NCBI RefSeq assembly: GCF_006539345.1
Contig: NZ_BJMV01000003.1
Span: forward strand, 62,001 to 126,000
Length of the DNA: 64,000 bases
Reading direction: 5' to 3'
Source of the DNA: Acetobacter peroxydans
Lineage (GTDB): Bacteria > Pseudomonadota > Alphaproteobacteria > Acetobacterales > Acetobacteraceae
Both the position numbers and the translations under genes were made by a program. Below are positions 17,803-26,809 of this stretch, one piece after another. Positions within the stretch are counted from its first letter, which is position 1. Each line of letters opens with the position of its first letter. The notes under the pieces were generated by a model, which was not told the DNA's origin, did not search any database, and was given only the letters and a program-made list of their open reading frames with translations.

Positions 17803-18642
17803 ATGCTTAAGACTGTTTTCTCAATGCTCCATTCTTCTGTCCTTATTACCGGCGCTTCCTCTGGACTGGGCCAGACCCTCGCGCTGACTCTGGCGCGCCC
17901 CGGCCGCAGGCTCTGGCTGGGCGACCGCTGCGCCGAACGCCTGAACGACACCGCCGCGCGCTGCGCCGAAAAAGGGGCCGAGGTCTCCACCCTGCTGGCG
18001 GATGTAAACGACCGCGCCGCCATGGAAGACTGGGTGTGCGGCGCTGCTCCGCTTGATCTGGTTCTGGCCTGCGCGGGTATTACCGGCGGCACCCGCAAGC
18101 CCACCGCCACCATAGCAGCCCCGCACGAGCCGCCTGAACAGGTCCGCCGGATTTTTGAAACCGACCTGATGGGCGTGCTCAATACCGTGCTGCCCGCCAT
18201 GGAGGTCATGCGCAATCAACCGCGCCGCCCTGATGGTCTGCGTGGCCGTATCTGCGCCATTGCCTCGGTCGCGGGGCTGGTGTCCTTTCCCGGCACACCC
18301 GCTTATTGCGCGGCCAAAGCCGCGGTAGACCGCTTTATGATCGCCAGTGGCGCCAACGCCCGGCGCGAAGGTATTCTGCTCAGTTCCGTCGTTTGCGGTT
18401 TTCTGGATACCCCCATGGTCGTCGGCAACCGCTTCGCCATGCCGGGGCTGACGGACGTGAATACGGCGTGCCACCGGATTTTGCGGGGACTGGGCCGTAA
18501 TGAGCGGCGCATCATCTTCCCGCGCTGGCTTGTGGCCGGATCACGGCTGATGGACCTTCTGCCGCCCCGCGTCGCCGAGGCGTGCTACACACGCCAGTCC
18601 GCGGGCGCACCGGGCAGTATGCCCGAGCCCGACCTTTCCTGA
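17803..18642 (+). CDS. Short-chain dehydrogenase/reductase (SDR)
   Basis: The 279-residue protein has the classical SDR Rossmann pattern: TGASSGLG nucleotide-binding motif at about residues 15-22, the NAG-equivalent CAGITGG, and the active-site YCAAK preceded by a conserved serine region (IASVAGLVSFPG). The cofactor is NAD(P)(H); the substrate is unknown. Two starts are possible, ATG 17803 and ATG 17824, both compatible with the fold; no strong Shine-Dalgarno sequence decides. It is followed 51 bases later by the NCS1 permease, so they may be co-transcribed. Confidence 0.85.
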   Translation: MLKTVFSMLHSSVLITGASSGLGQTLALTLARPGRRLWLGDRCAERLNDTAARCAEKGAEVSTLLADVNDRAAMEDWVCGAAPLDLVLACAGITGGTRKPTATIAAPHEPPEQVRRIFETDLMGVLNTVLPAMEVMRNQPRRPDGLRGRICAIASVAGLVSFPGTPAYCAAKAAVDRFMIASGANARREGILLSSVVCGFLDTPMVVGNRFAMPGLTDVNTACHRILRGLGRNERRIIFPRWLVAGSRLMDLLPPRVAEACYTRQSAGAPGSMPEPDLS

Positions 18643-18693
18643 TCCGGCGCCAGCCCTGCCGGGCCTTTTCTCTCGCGCCTTTATGGAACCGTC

Positions 18694-20055
18694 ATGACAC
18701 AGGACACGCCCCAGCCCGCTCAGGCCGCCCCCCGTAACGGCTGGATGGAAGATCTTTCAGCCGCCTCCGTCAGTCAGCCCGTGCCAGATGCGCTCAAGAC
18801 CATGAAAATGGATCGGGTGTTCTGGAGCCATTTTTCCCCCAATCTTGGCCCCGGTGGCTGGGTAACGGGGGCGCTGCTCGTCAGCATGGGGCTGGACTTC
18901 CGCGCGGGCGTGGCGACCGTGCTGCTGGGCAACCTGATCGGGGCGCTGCCTGTGGCGCTGGCCGCAGCCATCGGCCCGCCCACCGGCCTGACCCAGATGG
19001 AGGCCTCGCGCCGCGCGTTGGGACAACTGGGCGTGCGCCCTCCCGCCCTGCTCAACTGGATTTACTGCGTGGGGTGGGATGCGGTGAACAACGTGCCCGC
19101 CGCCACCGCGCTGCTGACCCTGCTGCTGGCCATGGGCCTGCATACGCCGTTCTGGCTGGCGCTGGCAGCGCTGGCCGGGGTGCAGATGGTGGCCTCCATC
19201 TACGGCCATCACATGGTGCAGGCGTTGCAGAAATATCTGGGCGGGCTGCTGCTGGTCGTGTTCAGCCTGATGGGAGGCGTGTTCGCCCTGCGCGGGCAGG
19301 CGCCACTGGCCACGCACCATGCCGTCAGCCCCGGTACATTCCTGCTGGCGGTCGGGATTCTCGTCAGCTTCAACCTGTCGTGGGCGTCCTACTCATCAGA
19401 CTACACGCGCTATCTGCCTGCCACTTCCAACCCTGTCAAAGTCGTGTTGCTGGCGCTGGCGGGGCTGCTCTGTTCGGCCATTCCCTTCCAGATTTTAGGG
19501 CTGATCTGCGCGGGCAGCGTTGCCGATCCATCCCCCACAGCGGTCATTGCCTCGCTGCAACAGGCCATGGGGCCGCTGGGCGGCGTAGCTCTGGCCGCCA
19601 TTGCGCTTTCCTCCATCACCGGCAATTCCTTTAACGACAACACCGCGAGCTACAGCCTGATTTCCGCCGGGCTGCACATCCCGCGCGTGGCCGCCGCCGT
19701 GCTGACCGCGCTCCTGGGCTACGGGCTGGCTGTAGCCGGAGCCGGACGCTACGCGACGCTCTATACCGACTATCTGCTGGTAACGCTCTACTGGATCGCG
19801 CCGTGGATCGGGATCGTGCTGGCGGACTGGTATCTAGGCGACCGCACGGTTCATCCCGTGCCGCCCGGCTGGACACGGGGCGCCACGTTGTTCGTGGTCA
19901 TCACCGTGCTGACCATTGGCCTGTTTTCCACCAGCAGCCTGTATACCGGCCCCGTGGCCGCGTGGCTGGGCGGGGCCGATATTGGCTACTACGTAGGATT
20001 TTTCACGGCTTTCGCCGGTTATGCGCTCAGCCGTCCCCGGCGCGCCAGTTCATAA
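18694..20055 (+). CDS. NCS1-family nucleobase:cation symporter (cytosine permease-like)
   Basis: The 453-residue, roughly 12-span protein resembles CodB-like NCS1 permeases: a soluble N-terminus, FWSHFSPNLGPGGWVTGAL at the first span, then IGPPTGLTQMEASRRALG and later SWASYSSDYTRYLP, the NCS1 Tyr-rich block. NCS1 proteins import cytosine, purines, allantoin, thiamine or hydantoins; the substrate is not resolved here. Its last 37 bases overlap the 3' end of rlmB on the other strand. Confidence 0.85.
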   Translation: MTQDTPQPAQAAPRNGWMEDLSAASVSQPVPDALKTMKMDRVFWSHFSPNLGPGGWVTGALLVSMGLDFRAGVATVLLGNLIGALPVALAAAIGPPTGLTQMEASRRALGQLGVRPPALLNWIYCVGWDAVNNVPAATALLTLLLAMGLHTPFWLALAALAGVQMVASIYGHHMVQALQKYLGGLLLVVFSLMGGVFALRGQAPLATHHAVSPGTFLLAVGILVSFNLSWASYSSDYTRYLPATSNPVKVVLLALAGLLCSAIPFQILGLICAGSVADPSPTAVIASLQQAMGPLGGVALAAIALSSITGNSFNDNTASYSLISAGLHIPRVAAAVLTALLGYGLAVAGAGRYATLYTDYLLVTLYWIAPWIGIVLADWYLGDRTVHPVPPGWTRGATLFVVITVLTIGLFSTSSLYTGPVAAWLGGADIGYYVGFFTAFAGYALSRPRRASS

Positions 20056-20852
20056 AGCCCGACCGCCGCCGCGACGGACACGTTCAGGCTTTCCATCTCG
20101 CCGGGCATGTACAACCCGGCAATTTCGTCGCAGCTTTCACGCGTCAGGCGGCGCAGACCGCGCCCTTCCGCACCGAGTACAAGGGCCACACGCCGGTTTT
20201 CAAACGCCGCGCCATCCAGCAGGCCCCCGCCGGCATCCAGCCCGACTGTCCAGCAACCCGCCTTCTGCAACTGCTCTATGGCGCGTGAAAGATTGACCTC
20301 ACGCACGATCGGCACCGTCTCCAGCGCGCCAGAAGCCGCCTTGGCCAGCACGGCGGTTTCCTCCGGGGCGTTGCGGTCCTGCACCACCAGACAGGCCGCC
20401 CCGAACGCTGCCGCAGAGCGCAGGATAGCCCCCACATTGCGCGGGTCCGTCACCTGATCGAGCACCAGCACCGGGCCGGGTCGCTCCAGCGCCTCATCCA
20501 GCGCCAGTGAAGGCAGTAGGCGCACGAGCAGCGCCACCCCCTGATGCACCGCATCCGGGCCAAGCATGTCATCCAGCCGAACGCGCTGCACAAGCTCAGG
20601 CGTGACACGCAGACCACCGGCCTGCATGGCTTCCTGCACGGCGGGATGTTCGGCCTCTGTCACCAGCAGGCGTTCACAGACACGCTGCGGGTTGGCCAGC
20701 GCCGCCCCGACGGCGTGCGTGCCGAACAGCCACAGCCCACCGCCCGACGCGGCAGCGCGGCCACCACCGGCCGGGCCTGAAGAGCGGGAGCGGCGCGCGG
20801 GCCGGGACGGGCGGGAGGAGCGCATGGGCGGGGTGTCCGGTTTTCTGGTCAT
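20019..20852 (-). CDS. rlmB: 23S rRNA 2'-O-ribose methyltransferase, RlmB/SpoU family
   Basis: The 277-residue protein has a basic, Arg/Gly/Ser-rich N-terminus (residues 10-33), a substrate-binding domain starting LWLFGTHAVGAAL, and a SPOUT domain with the three SpoU motifs: DQVTDPRNVGAILRSAAAFGA, VLGAEGRGLRRL and ESLNVSVAAAVGLYEL. The family methylates a guanosine ribose in 23S rRNA (G2251 in E. coli). The Shine-Dalgarno is GGGAG. It converges with the NCS1 gene and the two coding regions overlap by 37 bases. Confidence 0.9.
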   Translation of the reverse strand: MTRKPDTPPMRSSRPSRPARRSRSSGPAGGGRAAASGGGLWLFGTHAVGAALANPQRVCERLLVTEAEHPAVQEAMQAGGLRVTPELVQRVRLDDMLGPDAVHQGVALLVRLLPSLALDEALERPGPVLVLDQVTDPRNVGAILRSAAAFGAACLVVQDRNAPEETAVLAKAASGALETVPIVREVNLSRAIEQLQKAGCWTVGLDAGGGLLDGAAFENRRVALVLGAEGRGLRRLTRESCDEIAGLYMPGEMESLNVSVAAAVGLYELARRGRLSA

Positions 20853-21076
20853 TCTGCTCCCTCCCCTAGCGCATCTGCGGGGCTTTCGCCTATCCCCCCG
20901 CCCCAGGTTGCCTGCTCTTCAGGGAACCGGGAACGAACGGCAGACAGGGCTGAACCAGCGGCAGGAATGGACAAGCCACGCTGCGAGCGGTATCGGTGCG
21001 CGTTCATCTTTAGAATAACTAAAGGCCCCAGCCGAAGGCGGCACAGGCCGGACACCATGCAACCGGGGAGCGGGCC

Positions 21077-21730
21077 ATGACCTCAGCTTATTCGGACAAT
21101 GCCGTCACTCTCCACCAGAACGACCTGCCTGACGGCCTGACTTTTACCGGCTCGGTTGCCGTGGATACCGAAACCATGGGGCTCAACCCCCATCGTGACC
21201 GGCTGTGTCTTGTCCAGTTGTCCGCCGGAGACGGCACGGCGCATCTAGTTCAGCTCATCCCCACCCGCCTCGGCGGCACCGGGTACGCCTGCTCCAACCT
21301 CAAGCGGGTTCTGGCAGACTCCAGTCTGATCAAGATCATGCACTTCGCCCGGTTCGATGTCGGCATCCTGCAACAGGCTCTGGGAATTACCGTCGCCCCG
21401 GTGGTCTGCACCAAAATCGCCGCCAAGCTGGTCCGCACCTTTACCGAGCGCCATGGCCTTGCGGCCCTGTGCCGTGAAATCCTGGGGGTGGAACTCAGCA
21501 AGCACCAGCAGACTTCCGACTGGGGCGCTCCGACCCTCACCCCCGAACAATGCGCCTACGCTGCTTCAGACGTGCTGCACCTGCACGCGCTGTGGGCACG
21601 GCTGGAAGCCCTGCTGGAACGTGAAGAGCGGCGGGAGCTTGCGCAGGCCTGCTTCGACTTCCTGCCCAGCCGGGCCAGACTGGATATTCTGGGCTATGAT
21701 GAGCCGGATATTTTCGCGCATCGGGCATGA
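21077..21730 (+). CDS. rnd: Ribonuclease D-like 3'-5' exonuclease
   Basis: The 217-residue protein consists of the DEDDy exonuclease domain alone: VDTETMGL (first Asp and Glu), KIMHFARFDVGIL (second Asp), and YAASDVLHLHALW (Tyr and last Asp). The HRDC domains of full-length RNase D are absent, as in the short alphaproteobacterial form. It is expected to trim the 3' ends of tRNA and other stable RNA. GGGGAG precedes the ATG. It is followed by kdsD after 48 bases. Confidence 0.88.
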   Translation: MTSAYSDNAVTLHQNDLPDGLTFTGSVAVDTETMGLNPHRDRLCLVQLSAGDGTAHLVQLIPTRLGGTGYACSNLKRVLADSSLIKIMHFARFDVGILQQALGITVAPVVCTKIAAKLVRTFTERHGLAALCREILGVELSKHQQTSDWGAPTLTPEQCAYAASDVLHLHALWARLEALLEREERRELAQACFDFLPSRARLDILGYDEPDIFAHRA

Positions 21731-21778
21731 AAACCTTCACGCCCCCCGCCTTTTGCGTGTAAGCGAACTGCATAACCC

Positions 21779-22789
21779 ATGACCCAGCAGCCCACCCTCT
21801 CACCCATACTGCCCCCCTCCGGGGCTGATGCCGCCACGACAGTGCGGATGGAAGCCGCCGGGCTTGCCGCGCTGGCGCACGCTCTGGAAGACCATACCGG
21901 GCTGGGTGGCGCCTTTGCGCAGGCAATGGCCATCCTGCTGGCCCTGCCAGGCCGCGTGGTGGTGACGGGCATTGGTAAATCGGGCCATATCGCGCGCAAG
22001 ATACAGGCGACGCTGGCCTCCACCGGCACACCCTCGCTGTTCGTGCACCCTGCCGAGGCCTCTCATGGCGATCTGGGGATGATCCAGCCGGGCGATGCCA
22101 TACTGGCTTTTTCCAATTCCGGTGAAACAACGGAACTGGCCGATATCGCGGCCCATGCCCGCGCCAGCGGCCTGCCCCTGCTGGCCGTCACCAGCCGCGC
22201 AGGCTCCACACTGGCGGCGGCAGCCACGGTGGCAATGATCCTGCCTGCCATGCCCGAGGCCTGCCCCATGGGGCTGGCTCCTACCACCAGCACGCTGTGC
22301 CAGCTCGCCTTCGGGGATGCGCTGGCCGTGGCCCTACTGCGCCAGCGCGGCTTTACGGCGGCGGATTTCAGCACCTTCCACCCCGGCGGGCGCCTGGGCG
22401 CACGGCTGCGCACCGTGCGTGAACTCATGCGTACGGGGCCAGCCATGCCGCTGGCTACACCGCAGACCCACATGCGCGACGTGATCATGGAAATGACACA
22501 CAAGGCGCTAGGCTGTGTCGGCATTGTGGGGCAGAATGGCACTCTGGCGGGGCTGATAACGGATGGAGATCTACGTCGCGCTCTGGATCATGATCTGACC
22601 GCCACCCTAGCCAAGGATGTCATGAACGCCATGCCGCTGACGATAGAGCCCGATATCCTCGCATCGGAAGCGTTGCGGGTCATGAATGCACGCACGAGGC
22701 CCATTACCTCTCTGTTCGTTCTGGGGCCTGACCGTCATCCACTGGGTGTGATCCATGTGCATGACCTGATCAAAGCCGGGATTGAATGA
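21779..22789 (+). CDS. kdsD: Arabinose-5-phosphate isomerase (KdsD/KpsF)
   Basis: The 336-residue enzyme converts ribulose-5-phosphate to arabinose-5-phosphate, the first committed step to Kdo in LPS. The N-terminal SIS domain has VVTGIGKSGHIARKIQ near residue 62, FVHPAEASHGDLGM, and FSNSGETTEL. EACPMGLAPTTSTL and FHPGGRLG are specific to this family. Two C-terminal CBS domains (about 205-335) follow. The stop overlaps the lptC start as ATGA, and the gene leads an LPS-transport operon. Confidence 0.95.
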   Translation: MTQQPTLSPILPPSGADAATTVRMEAAGLAALAHALEDHTGLGGAFAQAMAILLALPGRVVVTGIGKSGHIARKIQATLASTGTPSLFVHPAEASHGDLGMIQPGDAILAFSNSGETTELADIAAHARASGLPLLAVTSRAGSTLAAAATVAMILPAMPEACPMGLAPTTSTLCQLAFGDALAVALLRQRGFTAADFSTFHPGGRLGARLRTVRELMRTGPAMPLATPQTHMRDVIMEMTHKALGCVGIVGQNGTLAGLITDGDLRRALDHDLTATLAKDVMNAMPLTIEPDILASEALRVMNARTRPITSLFVLGPDRHPLGVIHVHDLIKAGIE

Positions 22790-23583
22790 GCGACCTCCCT
22801 CCCGAAACGACAGACACCCCCGTGCTCCCCAAGCCCGAGCCGACAGAGGGCACGGCCGCAAGCCCGCGCGCCGAACGCGCCGACTTCGCACGCCCGCGCT
22901 CGCTCATGACGCGGCAGCGCGAGCAGCTTTCAGCCGGCAACCTGCGCCGTGCCGCGCCCGACAGCGCCAATCTGGCCCGACGCCGCACCCTGCTGCGCCG
23001 CGCCAAATGGGCGCTGCCCGCGGCAGCGATACTGCTGCTAGGCAGCATTATCGCCTGGCCGGAAGTGGAGCACCTGCTGAGCGCCAACAAGACCGTGCTG
23101 CGTGAACTGGCCAATATCCGCATCGAAAGCGGCAATCTTGTCGGCGCCACCTATCGCGGGGTGGACGAACAGCAGCGCCCCTTCATGATCACGGCGGATA
23201 GCGCGCACCAGATCAATGATAACCGTATGGATCTGACCAACCCCGTGGCCGATATCCTGCCCCAGTCGGGGGGATGGATGCTGGCGCGCTCCGCCAAGGG
23301 CGTTTACATGCAACATGCGCACCTGCTGGACCTGACAGGCAATGTCACGCTCTACCGCAGCGACGGACTGATGATGCACACCCCCATGGTCGATATTGAC
23401 GTCAGACGTGGGATTGCCGCTTCCGACGCGTGGGTCCATATCGAAGGCCCATTCGGCCAGCTTGACGCGCAGGGCTTCCTGCTATCCCAACATGATGGCA
23501 TCGCACAGTTTCGCGGCCCCGGTCGGCTTATCCTCAACGATGACCGCCACAGCACCCCGGACCAGAGCAAGAAGGCGTCCTGA
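22786..23583 (+). CDS. lptC: LPS export protein LptC
   Basis: The 265-residue protein has a long polar N-terminus (about 60 residues, longer than in E. coli), one membrane anchor at about residues 66-83 (ALPAAAILLLGSIIAW) and a periplasmic beta-jellyroll domain, the LptC arrangement. LptC receives LPS from LptB2FG and passes it to LptA. Sequence conservation in this family is low, so position between kdsD and lptA-lptB is a main part of the evidence. It overlaps kdsD by four bases. Confidence 0.88.
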   Translation: MSDLPPETTDTPVLPKPEPTEGTAASPRAERADFARPRSLMTRQREQLSAGNLRRAAPDSANLARRRTLLRRAKWALPAAAILLLGSIIAWPEVEHLLSANKTVLRELANIRIESGNLVGATYRGVDEQQRPFMITADSAHQINDNRMDLTNPVADILPQSGGWMLARSAKGVYMQHAHLLDLTGNVTLYRSDGLMMHTPMVDIDVRRGIAASDAWVHIEGPFGQLDAQGFLLSQHDGIAQFRGPGRLILNDDRHSTPDQSKKAS

Positions 23584-23584
23584 C

Positions 23585-24583
23585 ATGCGTACCGCCCCCC
23601 TTTTCCTGTCCGGGTCTTTCCGCCTGCGGCCCGCACGTACCTACGCCCTGCTGTCCAGCCTTGCTCTGGCCGCGCTGGCACTCCACCGCCCGGCCCATGC
23701 GCAGGCCATCGACATGTCCCATGGCGGGCAGATTACCGTTACCGCCGCCGGGGGATTTGACTGGGACCAGAACCAGAAAAAGGTCACGGCTTATGATCAG
23801 GCCAAGGCCGTTCGGGGTGATGTCACTGTCACGGCGGACAAGCTGATTGCTTTCTACCGCAAGAAAGCCCCCGCCGATGGCGCACCGGCGCCACAGCCCC
23901 CCGCCCCGGCGGGTGCGGACAAGAAAACTGCCCCCCAGCCCGATAGCGGACAGGATTCAGGCGCCAACGAAATCTACCGGCTTGAAGCCATCGGTCATGT
24001 GCATATCTACACCAACACCGATCAGGCCTGGGGCGATCACGCGGTCTATGACATTGATCAGGCCACTATGGTCATGACCGGCAAGAACATGAAGCTGACA
24101 ACCCCGCAGGATGTCATGACCGCGCGGGATTCGATGGAGTATTATGCCCAGCAGCATATTTCCATCGGGCGCGGCAACGCGACCGTTACCACCAACGACC
24201 AACGCCAGATTCGCGCCGACGTGCTGGTTGGCTACAGCGCGCCTGCCGCTCCTGCGGACGACAAGACGGACAAGACCGCGACAGATGCCTCCTCGCCGCT
24301 GGAGAATGGTTCGGGTAAGCTGGAAAAAGTGAATGCGTTCGGGCATGTCTGGGTGCGAACCCAGACAGAAACCGTCACGGGGGATCGCGGCGTTTATGTG
24401 CCCGATACCGGCATTGCCCGCATTGTCGGCAATGTGCATATCACACGCGGGCCAAACCAGATTCAGGGTGCGGCCGCCATCATCAACATGCACACAGGTC
24501 TGGCGACCATGTCGGAACAGCCAGGCGGGCGGGTGAGCGGTGTGGTTGTTCCCGCCAACGCCGATACATCGGACAGGAAATAG
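23585..24583 (+). CDS. lptA: LPS transport periplasmic protein LptA
   Basis: The 332-residue precursor begins with a long signal peptide (hydrophobic stretch about residues 18-38 ending AHAQA). The mature protein is an OstA-type beta-jellyroll that forms the periplasmic LPS bridge: ITVTAAGGFDWDQNQKKVTAY and the later IYRLEAIGHVHIYT and RGVYVPDTGIARIVGNV are repeat-like OstA strands. Two Pro/Ala/Lys-rich inserts (about 95-120 and 220-240) make it longer than E. coli LptA. It starts one base after lptC and ends two bases before lptB. Confidence 0.92.
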   Translation: MRTAPLFLSGSFRLRPARTYALLSSLALAALALHRPAHAQAIDMSHGGQITVTAAGGFDWDQNQKKVTAYDQAKAVRGDVTVTADKLIAFYRKKAPADGAPAPQPPAPAGADKKTAPQPDSGQDSGANEIYRLEAIGHVHIYTNTDQAWGDHAVYDIDQATMVMTGKNMKLTTPQDVMTARDSMEYYAQQHISIGRGNATVTTNDQRQIRADVLVGYSAPAAPADDKTDKTATDASSPLENGSGKLEKVNAFGHVWVRTQTETVTGDRGVYVPDTGIARIVGNVHITRGPNQIQGAAAIINMHTGLATMSEQPGGRVSGVVVPANADTSDRK

Positions 24584-24585
24584 GC

Positions 24586-25392
24586 ATGATCCCGGAAACA
24601 GAGCAGATGCTGCCCCCCTCTGACGGCGCCGATATGGCCGCCACCGGCATACTGGGCGAAAGCTCTCCGGGCAACGGCCTGTTCGCGCACGGGATCGGCA
24701 AAAGCTACAAAAAGCGTGAAGTAGTCAAAAACGTCTCGATCGAGGTGCATCGTGGCGAGGCCGTGGGCCTGCTCGGCCCCAACGGCGCGGGCAAAACCAC
24801 CAGTTTTTACATGATTGTAGGGCTGATCCAGCCCGATACTGGTTCCATCACCCTTGATGGCACCGACATAACTCACCTGCCCATGTACCGTCGCGCCCGG
24901 TTGGGCATTGGCTACCTCCCGCAGGAAGCCAGTATATTCCGTGGTCTGAATGTTGAACAGAACATCATGGCGGCACTGGAAGTCGTGGAGTCCGACCCTG
25001 ACCAGCGCCAAATGATGCTCGACAGTCTGCTGGGCGAGTTCGGCATTTCTCATCTGCGGCGTTCGCCCTCACTGGCCCTGTCTGGGGGAGAGCGTCGCCG
25101 TCTTGAAATCGCCCGCGCGCTGGCCAGCCAGCCCCACTATATCCTGCTCGACGAACCACTGGCCGGCATCGACCCCATTGCGGTGGGTGAAATCCGCGAT
25201 CTGGTCTCGCATCTCAAGGACCGCGGTATCGGCGTGCTGATTACCGACCACAATGTGCGCGAAACGCTCGAAGTCATTGACCGCGCGTATATCATGCACA
25301 GTGGGCAGGTGCTGATGCAGGGGGTACCGGAAGAGATTGTGGCAAACGAGGACGTGCGCCGCGTCTATCTGGGCGAAAGCTTCTCGCTCTAG
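24586..25392 (+). CDS. lptB: LPS export ABC ATPase LptB
   Basis: The 268-residue ATPase drives LPS extraction by LptB2FG. Walker A GPNGAGKTT lies near residue 67, LSGGERRRLEIARAL is the signature, ILLDEPLAGIDP is Walker B, and ITDHNVRETLEV is the switch region typical of LptB. A 35-residue N-terminal extension precedes the usual start of the domain. AGGA lies 8 bases upstream of the ATG. The last four bases overlap the end of the convergent MOSC gene. rpoN, the common next gene in other proteobacteria, is not here. Confidence 0.95.
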   Translation: MIPETEQMLPPSDGADMAATGILGESSPGNGLFAHGIGKSYKKREVVKNVSIEVHRGEAVGLLGPNGAGKTTSFYMIVGLIQPDTGSITLDGTDITHLPMYRRARLGIGYLPQEASIFRGLNVEQNIMAALEVVESDPDQRQMMLDSLLGEFGISHLRRSPSLALSGGERRRLEIARALASQPHYILLDEPLAGIDPIAVGEIRDLVSHLKDRGIGVLITDHNVRETLEVIDRAYIMHSGQVLMQGVPEEIVANEDVRRVYLGESFSL

Positions 25393-26228
25393 CCTGCCAG
25401 AACCAGGTTGGAAGGGCCGCGTTCGAGCACCTCCACCCTGTCTCCTGCGGTAATCATGCCTGCTCTTTCCACAATGGCATTCTGCGCGAACATGATGCCG
25501 TCCTGAGCCCGGCGAAATGTGGCCAGTGTGGCCAACGGCTCACCGGGTGTTGGAATCTGCCCGGTATGCTGGTCCACGGTCGTCACCACACAACGCGCGC
25601 AGGACGCCACGATGCGGATCAACGCCGTACCGATGGACAGAAGACGCCATCCATCCTCTTCCCACGGTAAGGCCCCATCAACCACGATATTCGCGCGGAA
25701 GCGGTTCATGGGAATGGCCCGTTCCGGGCCAAGCCGCGCGTTCAGATCTGCCAGGGACGTAGCGCTGGCGACCAGCAGCGGATAGCCATCCGCGAAGGAA
25801 ACCGGAACATCCTCGCCTGACAGCGAACGAATCCGCGCAAGCTCAGGCACGTGCATCCACACCAGACGGCACGGCCGGGCCAGCGCATCGGACAGCCAGT
25901 GCGCGACGGCATCCCCCGCATCGCGCCCATGCACCGTGTCACTCCACACGGTAACAACACGTGGCGGCGCATCCGCATCGGGGAAGCGGACAGGACAGGG
26001 CCTGCTGCCCGCGCGCGTGAGGGTCAACCCTTCCGAGGTGGGAATGGGCGTAATCAGCGCCATGCCGCGGCAGGCTCGCTGCGTCAGAAACCGGCCCTCC
26101 GGGTCCACAACCACCCAGCGTCTGTCACCTTCCAGCCCCCAGGGCCGGACCAGCGCGGCAGGCGGGGTAAGCCCATGCAGCCCCTTGACCGGATAAAGAT
26201 GCACGCTGGCCAGAGACAGATCAGTCAT
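25389..26228 (-). CDS. MOSC-domain protein (YcbX-like)
   Basis: The 279-residue protein has the N-terminal MOSC beta-barrel (VHLYPVKGLHG, GLEGDRRWVVVDPEGRFLTQR) and a C-terminal MOSC domain with RFRANIVVDG, the cysteine-containing CARCVVTTVDQHTG and GEPLATLATFR. These are features of YcbX/mARC-like molybdenum-cofactor proteins that reduce N-hydroxylated compounds; the substrate is not determinable. It sits antisense to the neighbouring lpt and hpf genes and overlaps the upstream small membrane gene by 8 bases. Confidence 0.88.
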   Translation of the reverse strand: MTDLSLASVHLYPVKGLHGLTPPAALVRPWGLEGDRRWVVVDPEGRFLTQRACRGMALITPIPTSEGLTLTRAGSRPCPVRFPDADAPPRVVTVWSDTVHGRDAGDAVAHWLSDALARPCRLVWMHVPELARIRSLSGEDVPVSFADGYPLLVASATSLADLNARLGPERAIPMNRFRANIVVDGALPWEEDGWRLLSIGTALIRIVASCARCVVTTVDQHTGQIPTPGEPLATLATFRRAQDGIMFAQNAIVERAGMITAGDRVEVLERGPSNLVLAG

Positions 26229-26529
26229 GGTGGCCCCGGTTCAGAACCGGCGGCGCAAACACCGCAGGCGGCGGAGCTTCCAGAACGATCGGAGGCGCGA
26301 CCGGCGCAGGCACGATGCGCTCCGGCGCAAGCAGCTTTACGGGAATACGCAGCATGGCGGCGGAAGCGGCCGCCCGCTCGTTATGCGAGCGCGGGGTGTG
26401 TGTCATTCGCCACATCAGCAGACCGTAAACCAGCATAAGACAGACCAGACACCCTACCCGGATACGCCATTGCCAGCGGCTGCGCGGCATGGAGGGCACG
26501 GACTCCGCCAGAGAAGAACGCAGGAGCAT
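26221..26529 (-). CDS. Small single-span membrane protein of unknown function
   Basis: The 102-residue protein has one hydrophobic span at about residues 22-41 (VGCLVCLMLVYGLLMW), preceded by basic residues that suggest a cytoplasmic N-terminus, and a Pro/Ala/Val-rich tail (about 66-98) like a periplasmic spacer. GGAG lies 8 bases upstream of the ATG. It overlaps the MOSC gene by 8 bases, so the two are probably translated together. No family is recognised. Confidence 0.6.
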   Translation of the reverse strand: MLLRSSLAESVPSMPRSRWQWRIRVGCLVCLMLVYGLLMWRMTHTPRSHNERAAASAAMLRIPVKLLAPERIVPAPVAPPIVLEAPPPAVFAPPVLNRGHHD

Positions 26530-26809
26530 GAGGGCTCTCCTTCAGAATCCGGCCCGCTGGACAGGCGCGGTCTTTTTTGTGGAACACATCTACGCGCGCG
26601 TGATGCAACCCTGCTCTACGCTGCTGCATTAAAACCTTAACAAAGGCATGGACACGCTCTGGAAGGCGTGCCCAAATAACAAACGAAGCGTTGCGGTGTC
26701 TAGCCGCACGCAGGAGGGCAAACCGCCTGGGCCTGAATCCGCGTGCGGATTGACGCCGCGTTCTCGGACCCGCTCGGCTCTGCCTGTCAGCAGCAAGGAG
26801 CGTTATCCT

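Noticed and set aside
26530..26809. Sigma-54 promoter before hpf
   Set aside because: No TGGCAC-N5-TTGC match could be found in the 280-base upstream gap; similarity in the GGCATGGACACGC stretch is too weak.
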